Positions 14,762 to 18,778 of a stretch of DNA of 18,778 nt are shown here, one piece after another. The stretch is from JBQTJJ01 sp052387235. Lineage in GTDB: Bacteria > Actinomycetota > Acidimicrobiia > Acidimicrobiales > GCA-2861595. Each line of letters opens with the position of its first letter. The stretch's first letter is position 1. The notes under the pieces are model-generated. The model was not told where the DNA came from. It did not search any database and saw nothing but the letters and a program-made list of their open reading frames with translations. Both the position numbers and the translations under genes were made by a program. Location: positions 1-18,778 of the forward strand of contig JBQTJJ010000180.1 in the NCBI GenBank assembly GCA_052387235.1, written 5' to 3'.

Positions 14762-15028
14762 ATGTCCGACACAGTCGACGTCGACCAGGACCAGGACCGG
14801 GACGAGGGGCTCGACGGCGGCGGCGGCGCCGGCCTCGACGGGACGCCCCCTGTCACCGGGCTGGGGATCCTCCCCCAGAGCCTGATGGACCCCGTGGCGC
14901 CGGCGCCCGAGGCGGCCCCCGCCGAGCCGAGGCCGATGGCCGGCACCGCTGCCACAGGGGCCGAGCGGCCGGCCAAGCAGGGCCTCCTGGTCCGGCTCGG
15001 CCACATGCTCTGCGGCTTCCGGGGCTGA
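14762..15028 (+). CDS. Acidic, Gly/Pro-rich 88-aa protein, unknown function
   Basis: This 88-residue ORF has a good ribosome binding site and almost every codon ending in G or C, so it is very likely coding. The N-terminus is strongly acidic (MSDTVDVDQDQDRDEGLD), followed by a Gly run and a Pro/Ala-rich middle that should be disordered. The last 18 residues (KQGLLVRLGHMLCGFRG) are basic-hydrophobic and amphipathic, with the only cysteine. There is no signal peptide or full membrane helix. It ends 9 bp before the stop of the convergent dehydrogenase-like gene. I do not recognise a family; the C-terminal tail is the most likely functional element (membrane or partner binding). Confidence 0.65.
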   Translation: MSDTVDVDQDQDRDEGLDGGGGAGLDGTPPVTGLGILPQSLMDPVAPAPEAAPAEPRPMAGTAATGAERPAKQGLLVRLGHMLCGFRG

Positions 15029-15037
15029 GCGCCGGCG

Positions 15038-16075
15038 TCAGGGCGCGGGGGCGGCCCGGTGGCCACCCAGCCGCTCCAGCAGGGCGGCCCGTATGGGCGG
15101 CCTGGTGCCGAAGACCAGCAGGAACAGGGCCTCGCGGGCCAGGCGCTGGGCGTGGCGGTCCAGCGTGACCGAGCTGCTCCCCTCCCGCACCATCACCGCC
15201 GCCCCGGCCCGCAGGGCCAGCTCGGAGGCGGAAGCACGGGCCTCGGCGATGTCGTCGGGACCGGCCTCGTCGAGGGCCCGGCGGCAGGCCTCCAGCGAGT
15301 CGTCCAGGGAGCTCGGGCCGATGAGCCGGCAGCAGCGCCGGACCACGCCGAGCGCCAGCGAGCCGTTGATGCGCAGCGGGGCCAGCATCACGGCCGCCAG
15401 GTCGACCGCCTCCTGCACCGCGATGACGCGCTCGTCGGGCACCTCCAGCCCGGCGAAGTCGAGGCGGACGGTGGCGCTGGCGTCGACGGCCACCAGCCGT
15501 TGCCGCACCGCGACCAGGCGCCGGCGCTCGGCCTCCGACCCGGTCCGCTCGCGGGCGTCCACCAGCAGCCACACGACGTCGCCGCCCGGGCCACGGGCCG
15601 CCACGTGCAGCGCGTCGATGCGGCCCCACCCGGTCACCCACGGCGCCGAGCCGTCGAGGATCCAGGCCCCGTGCACGGGGCGGGCCGTCAGCCTCGGGGA
15701 CCCCGGCAGCAGGCCGGCCAGGGCCACCCCGGCGCGCCGCTCCCCCCGGCACAGCGGCCCGAGCCACTCCTCCCGCAGGTGCGCCGGCCCGAGCGCGCCG
15801 AGGGCCCGCACCAGGCTGTGGTGCTGCACCCAGACGAAGGTGGTGGCCAGGCAGCCGGCGGCCAGCAGCTCGGTGGCGCCGCACAGCGTGGCCAGGTCGG
15901 CGCCCGCGCCCCCGGCGTCCTCCGGCCCGGCCAGCCCGTAGAGGCCGGCCTCGGCGAGGCGGTCCAGGGATGCGACCCGGACGGCACCCTCCGCCTCCGT
16001 GGCCAGGGCGTTCGGGAACAGGACCCCCTCGGCGATGCCGGCGGCCCGCTCGAGGGGATCGGGCCGGCCCGTCAT
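15038..16075 (-). CDS. Acyl-CoA dehydrogenase-like protein, probably catalytically divergent
   Basis: This 345-residue protein has the order of an acyl-CoA dehydrogenase: a helical N-terminal domain (LDRLAEAGLYGLAGPEDAGGAGAD...), a middle beta domain (GVALAGLLPG, WILDGSAPWVTGWGRIDALHVAAR, LDFAGLEVPDERVI) and a C-terminal helical bundle. It is shorter than the usual 380-400 residues. In the C-terminal region the usual GT-x-E/Q-type motif near the catalytic site reads FGTRPP, and I find no clear catalytic-base Glu, so it may not be a classical FAD-dependent dehydrogenase. I chose ATG 16075; GTG 16096 (7 residues longer) is also possible. TACGAT at 16126-16121 (minus) is a candidate -10. Confidence 0.75.
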   Translation of the reverse strand: MTGRPDPLERAAGIAEGVLFPNALATEAEGAVRVASLDRLAEAGLYGLAGPEDAGGAGADLATLCGATELLAAGCLATTFVWVQHHSLVRALGALGPAHLREEWLGPLCRGERRAGVALAGLLPGSPRLTARPVHGAWILDGSAPWVTGWGRIDALHVAARGPGGDVVWLLVDARERTGSEAERRRLVAVRQRLVAVDASATVRLDFAGLEVPDERVIAVQEAVDLAAVMLAPLRINGSLALGVVRRCCRLIGPSSLDDSLEACRRALDEAGPDDIAEARASASELALRAGAAVMVREGSSSVTLDRHAQRLAREALFLLVFGTRPPIRAALLERLGGHRAAPAP

Positions 16076-16120
16076 CGCGGGCCCGAGGGTCTGCACGAGC
16101 CCCGCACCCCCACGCGGCCA

Positions 16121-16197
16121 ATCGTACCGGGTCGGGCTTCGGGCACTCCGGTCGAAGCGGTCACGGGGTCCTGGAGCCGGCGCACGCCGGTTACCGT
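16121..16197. promoter_or_regulatory. Divergent promoter region, dehydrogenase-like and anti-sigma genes
   Basis: The gap between the two divergent genes contains TACGAT on the minus strand (16126-16121), 24 nt before the alternative GTG start at 16096 and about 45 nt before ATG 16075. It also contains TACCGT on the plus strand (16192-16197), about 35 to 53 nt before the alternative starts of the anti-sigma gene. Clear -35 elements are absent. Confidence 0.35.
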
Positions 16198-16250
16198 GGA
16201 GCACCAGCACACAGAGGTCGAGACCCGCCCCCTTGGAACCCGCCACAGCA

Positions 16251-16661
16251 GTGAGATGGGCGTTCCCCCCGGAGCCCGCCAGCACGCGCGAGGCGCGCCG
16301 GCGCGTGTCGCAGGTCCTGGAGACGCACGCCCTGGAGGACGCCGCCGCCGCGGCCGAGCTGGTGGTGAGCGAGCTGGCCACCAACGCCGTCCTCCACGCC
16401 GGGACGCCGTTCGAGGTCGGCGTCACGGTGGGCGACGGCGTGGTGCGCATCGAGGTCCACGACGGGGTCGCCCGCCGGCCGGCCCGCCGGTACTTCAGCG
16501 ACGAGGCCACCAGCGGGCGGGGCCTGCGGCTGGTGGAGCAGCTCTGCGACGCATGGGGCGTCGCCGTCGACGCAGGCGGCAAGTCGGTGTGGGCCGAGAT
16601 CTCGGCCTCGGGCCCGGCCCGCCTCGGGGCCGTCTTCGACCCGGAGGGCGAGGCCTGGTGA
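16251..16661 (+). CDS. RsbW-like ATP-binding anti-sigma / serine kinase protein
   Basis: This is a GHKL-type ATPase of about 136 residues, of the HATPase_c_2 (RsbW/SpoIIAB-like) class abundant in actinobacteria, where such proteins bind or phosphorylate sigma-factor regulators. It starts with WAFPPEPASTREARRRV, typical for the family. Key motifs are the N box ELVVSELATNAVLHAG (Asn45), HDG (Asp71) and SGRGLRLVEQLCDAWGV (Gly89-Gly91). The start is uncertain: GTG 16251 is preferred because it begins just before the conserved region, but TTG 16233 (6 residues longer, GAGG upstream) is possible. Its stop overlaps the next GTG as GTGA. No sigma factor or anti-anti-sigma gene is adjacent, so its target is unknown. 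Confidence 0.85.
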   Translation: MRWAFPPEPASTREARRRVSQVLETHALEDAAAAAELVVSELATNAVLHAGTPFEVGVTVGDGVVRIEVHDGVARRPARRYFSDEATSGRGLRLVEQLCDAWGVAVDAGGKSVWAEISASGPARLGAVFDPEGEAW

Positions 16662-17197
16662 CCGGTGCCGGCCGGGAGCTGCTCGAGGTCCGGCTGCTCG
16701 ACTTCCCCCTCGACGTGTACCAACTCGCCACCGAGGCGTTCGAGGGACTGCGCCGGGAGTTCACGCTGGTGGCGCTCCGCAGCCCCGACGCCAAGGAGGT
16801 CCCGGCGCGGCTGCTCGAGCTGGTGGACGGGCTCACGGGCGAGTTCGGCGGGTTGAACGACGAGGCCGACCGGATCCGGGACGCCGCCATCGCCCGGGGC
16901 GAGACCTCGGTCGACGAGCTCGTCTACCGCCTCCCCGTCACCGCCGCGGACGCCTGCGTCGCCCTGGCCGACCTGCTCGACGAGGCCGACGAGTTCTGCC
17001 GCCAGGGCGACGTCCTGCTCACGCTGGCCTCCCCGCCCGAGACGGTCGCCTTCCGCCGCTGGTACCTGGGCGAGGTCGTGGCCCAGGTGCGGGGCGGGTC
17101 GCCGGTGCCGTGGCCCGACGCCGACGCCGGGGCCCTGCTGCGGGAGCCCCGCCTGCGGGGCGCCGGCGACCCGGGAGCCGGGGGCGGGGGGCGGTAG
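16658..17197 (+). CDS. Conserved-looking partner of the anti-sigma protein, unknown function
   Basis: This 179-residue protein starts at GTG 16658, overlapping the anti-sigma gene by 4 bp, with GGAGGG about 9 nt upstream. The sequence (LLEVRLLDFPLDVYQLATEAFEGLRREFTLVAL) reads as an alpha/beta start followed by mostly helical, acidic segments (LLDEADEFC, ELVDGLTGEFGGLNDEADRIRDAAIARGE). The last 25 residues are Gly/Pro-rich. I recall similar proteins encoded beside or fused to RsbW-like ATPases in actinobacteria, but no function is known to me. The overlap suggests that the two proteins are made together and may bind each other. Confidence 0.8.
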   Translation: MTGAGRELLEVRLLDFPLDVYQLATEAFEGLRREFTLVALRSPDAKEVPARLLELVDGLTGEFGGLNDEADRIRDAAIARGETSVDELVYRLPVTAADACVALADLLDEADEFCRQGDVLLTLASPPETVAFRRWYLGEVVAQVRGGSPVPWPDADAGALLREPRLRGAGDPGAGGGGR

Positions 17198-17203
17198 GCG
17201 GTA

Positions 17204-17242
17204 GGCGGGGTATTTCTCCCGCCCGGGCCGGCGCCGCGCCGG
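17204..17242. terminator. Hairpins between convergent genes (anti-sigma operon and VOC gene)
   Basis: GGCGGG (17204-17209) pairs with CCCGCC (17218-17223) around an AT-rich loop (GTATTTCT). Next to it CCGGCG (17228-17233) pairs with CGCCGG (17237-17242). Both lie between the stops at 17197 and 17258 and can serve transcripts from either side. The AT-rich loop is unusual in this base composition. Confidence 0.5.
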
Positions 17243-17257
17243 GCGGCCGGGCGGTGC

Positions 17258-17761
17258 TCAGCCCACCGTCGTGCCGTACATCTCCCCCAGGGGGTCGGCG
17301 ATGATCTCGAGCCGAGCCCCGTCGGGGTCCCGGAAGTACACCGACGTGCCGCTCTCCTCCTGGTAGGCGACGCCGGCCGCCTCCAGGCGGTCCCTCGCCG
17401 CGGCCCACGCCTCGGGCTCCATGGAGATGGCGACGTGGTGCAGCCCGCCCAGCACCTCGGCGTAGGGGCCGACGTCGAGCCCCGGGAAGTCGAAGAACGC
17501 GAGCAGGTTGCCGTTGCCGACGTCGAAGAAGAAGTGGTTCGAGCCCGGGTAGTCCCGGTTCTCGAAGATGTCGGTGAGCGGGAAGCCGAGGATGCCGGCG
17601 TAGAAGCGCACGGTGCGCTCCACGTCCGACGAGACGAGGGCGGCGTGGTGGATGCCGCGTGCCGTGGAGGCCGGGCGGTCGCCCCTCTCCCGCACCCACG
17701 CTTCCCTGATCCGCCCGCGCTCGACGCCGATGGCGGCGAGGTCGATGGCTCCCTCCGGCAT
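17258..17761 (-). CDS. VOC-superfamily (glyoxalase / extradiol dioxygenase-like) protein
   Basis: This 167-residue vicinal-oxygen-chelate protein has two beta-alpha-beta-beta-beta modules: GIHHAALVSSDVERTVRFYAGILGFPL...NLLAFFDF and GLHHVAISMEPEAWAAARDRLEAAG...SVYFRDPDGARLEIIAD. Likely metal ligands are the His pair 38/39, His108 or 109 and Glu152. The fourth position (FFDF) carries Asp91 rather than the more common Glu. A 35-residue N-terminal extension precedes the domain. The reaction cannot be told from sequence. ATG 17761 is preferred; an upstream in-frame ATG (17821) would overlap the pirin promoter region. GATACT lies 6 nt before ATG 17761 and there is no ribosome binding site. Confidence 0.85.
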   Translation of the reverse strand: MPEGAIDLAAIGVERGRIREAWVRERGDRPASTARGIHHAALVSSDVERTVRFYAGILGFPLTDIFENRDYPGSNHFFFDVGNGNLLAFFDFPGLDVGPYAEVLGGLHHVAISMEPEAWAAARDRLEAAGVAYQEESGTSVYFRDPDGARLEIIADPLGEMYGTTVG

Positions 17762-17767
17762 GGCGCC

Positions 17768-17773
17768 AGTATC
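17768..17773 (-). promoter_or_regulatory. Candidate -10 element, leaderless start of the VOC gene
   Basis: GATACT on the minus strand ends 6 nt before the ATG at 17761. This repeats the spacing seen at several other genes of the window that lack a ribosome binding site. Confidence 0.4.
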
Positions 17774-17800
17774 GCAGGAACAACCGCTCCGGCCCGGTTG

Positions 17801-17832
17801 TTGACCTGCTTGCACTTGCAACTACATGGAGG
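17801..17832 (+). promoter_or_regulatory. Putative operator and promoter of the pirin gene
   Basis: TTGCA (17810-17814) and TGCAA (17817-17821) form a perfect interrupted palindrome in an AT-richer stretch. It lies directly after TTGACC (17801-17806), a good -35 candidate, and before the ribosome binding site GGAGG (17828-17832). The size and position suit a dimeric repressor (for example MarR or TetR type), but no regulator gene lies in the window and the -10 is not clear. Confidence 0.45.
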
Positions 17833-17837
17833 TCCCC

Positions 17838-18778
17838 ATGCCCGCCGTGACCGCCGACACCCTCACCCTCGCGAAGATCGACCCGCCCGCCGGCGTGGAC
17901 CGGCCCGTGCGCTCCGTCACCACTGCGCCGGCCGGCTTCGAGGGCGAGGGGTTCCCGGTGCGACGCGCCTTCGCCGGCGTCGACCGCCGCGACCTCGACC
18001 CGTTCATCCACATGGACCAGATGGGCGAGGTCGACTACGCGCCGGGCGAGCCCCGGGGCACGGACTGGCACCCCCACCGGGGCTTCGAGACCGTCACCTA
18101 CATGATCGACGGGACCTTCAGGCACCAGGACTCCCACGGCGGCGGCGGCGTCATCCAGGACGGCGCCACCCAGTGGATGACGGCCGGCGGCGGCATCCTG
18201 CACATCGAGACGCCCCCCGAGGAGCTGGTGATCAGCGGCGGGGTGTTCCACGGCGTCCAGCTGTGGGTCAACCTGCCGGCCAGGGACAAGATGGTGGCCC
18301 CCCGCTACCAGAGCCTCGAAGGCGACCAGGTCGCCCTCGTGTCCTCGCCCGACGGCGGGGCGCTGGTGCGCCTCATCGCGGGCGACCTGGCGGGCCACGC
18401 CGGCCCCGGCGCCACCTACACGCCGATCACCGTGGCCCACGCCACCATCGCGCCCGGCGCCCGGCTGGTGGTCCCCTGGAGGCCCGAGTACAACGCCCTG
18501 GCCTACGCGCTGCTCGGCTCGGGCTCGGTGGGCCGGGAGGCCCGGCCCGTGACCGCCGGCCAGCTCGTCCTGTTCGGCCCGGGCGACAGCATGACCCTGG
18601 CCGCCGGCCGCCAGCCCCTCGACGTGCTCCTCCTGGGCGGCCGGCCCATCCGCGAGCCCATCGCCACCTACGGGCCGTTCGTGATGAACACCAAGGCCGA
18701 GCTCGTGCAGGCCATGGAGGACTACCAGTCCGGCCGGCTCGGCACGGTGCCGGCCGACGGGCTGCGCCCCTACCGCCC
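17838..18778 (+). CDS. Pirin family protein (3' end beyond the window)
   Basis: At least 313 codons of a pirin are present; the frame is still open at the window end. The ATG at 17838 has a good ribosome binding site. The N-terminal cupin carries all four expected metal ligands: His78 and His80 in WHPHRGFETVTYM, and His122 and Glu124 in GGGILHIE. The second cupin and the C-terminal Pirin_C region (GGRPIREPIATYGPFVMNTKAELVQAMEDYQSGRLG) follow, so only a few residues should be missing. Bacterial pirins include quercetin dioxygenases and regulatory partners; the substrate is unknown here. It is divergent from the VOC gene, with a palindrome in the shared region. Confidence 0.93.
   Translation, partial: MPAVTADTLTLAKIDPPAGVDRPVRSVTTAPAGFEGEGFPVRRAFAGVDRRDLDPFIHMDQMGEVDYAPGEPRGTDWHPHRGFETVTYMIDGTFRHQDSHGGGGVIQDGATQWMTAGGGILHIETPPEELVISGGVFHGVQLWVNLPARDKMVAPRYQSLEGDQVALVSSPDGGALVRLIAGDLAGHAGPGATYTPITVAHATIAPGARLVVPWRPEYNALAYALLGSGSVGREARPVTAGQLVLFGPGDSMTLAAGRQPLDVLLLGGRPIREPIATYGPFVMNTKAELVQAMEDYQSGRLGTVPADGLRPYR

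Noticed and set aside
14762..15028. RiPP precursor peptide cluster
   Set aside because: The acidic leader and short tail are suggestive, but no radical SAM, cyclodehydratase, lanthionine synthetase or transporter gene is nearby.
16076..16723. A 216-codon upstream extension of the dehydrogenase-like gene
   Set aside because: It runs antisense through the RsbW-like gene, whose motifs are clear; the extension is Ser/Arg/Thr-rich shadow sequence.
1..18778. Mobile element, prophage or defence island
   Set aside because: No integrase, transposase, terminal inverted repeats, tRNA-associated direct repeats, restriction, toxin-antitoxin or phage genes are visible, and composition is uniform across the window.

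Overview
The window is very GC-rich, with G or C at almost every third codon position, frequent GTG/TTG starts and many 1-4 bp gene overlaps. Family content (PhoP/MprA-type two-component pair, PDZ protease, RsbW-like anti-sigma kinase, PGPGW membrane protein, many apparently leaderless genes) points to a chromosomal segment of an actinobacterium, perhaps Acidimicrobiia; that class-level guess is inference. I see no tRNA, rRNA, CRISPR array, insertion sequence, phage gene or attachment site.

Layout. (1) 1-1721, plus: the end of cysD and all of cysN, the two subunits of assimilatory ATP sulfurylase. (2) 1727-2518, minus: a lipoprotein with an M23-like domain. (3) 2694-2846, plus: a 50-residue single-pass membrane protein with its own promoter, closed by a striking two-tier hairpin (2850-2902). 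(4) 2920-7509, minus: moxR, a DUF58 gene and a BatA-like VWA gene, the first three joined by 4 bp overlaps, followed downstream by a separately started condensation/WS-DGAT-like acyltransferase. (5) 7700-11337, minus: response regulator, histidine kinase and membrane-anchored HtrA-like protease, in the same order as mycobacterial mprA-mprB-pepD. (6) 11400-12488, minus: MscS-type channel. (7) 12668-14275, minus: GH13 alpha-glucosidase. (8) 14348-15028, plus: a PGPGW membrane protein and an 88-residue acidic, probably disordered protein. (9) 15038-16075, minus: a degenerate acyl-CoA dehydrogenase-like protein. (10) 16251-17197, plus: an RsbW-like ATP-binding protein and its overlapping partner. 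(11) 17258-17761, minus: a VOC protein. (12) 17838 to the window end, plus: a pirin.

Several genes belong to envelope and stress physiology: two-component sensor, PDZ protease, mechanosensitive channel, MoxR/VWA chaperone system, M23-like lipoprotein and anti-sigma kinase. The most informative non-coding signals are 7-bp direct repeats of consensus TCACAGG at an 11-bp period. There are three upstream of the response regulator and a weaker pair upstream of the protease, each placed where an OmpR/PhoB-family activator would bind. A second signal is a recurring -10-like hexamer 6 (7-9 in two cases) nt before the start codon of genes that lack a well-placed Shine-Dalgarno sequence, which suggests widespread leaderless transcripts. 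I did not find a clearly new multi-gene system; the candidates for novelty are the uncharacterised small proteins, the anti-sigma partner, and the regulon logic.
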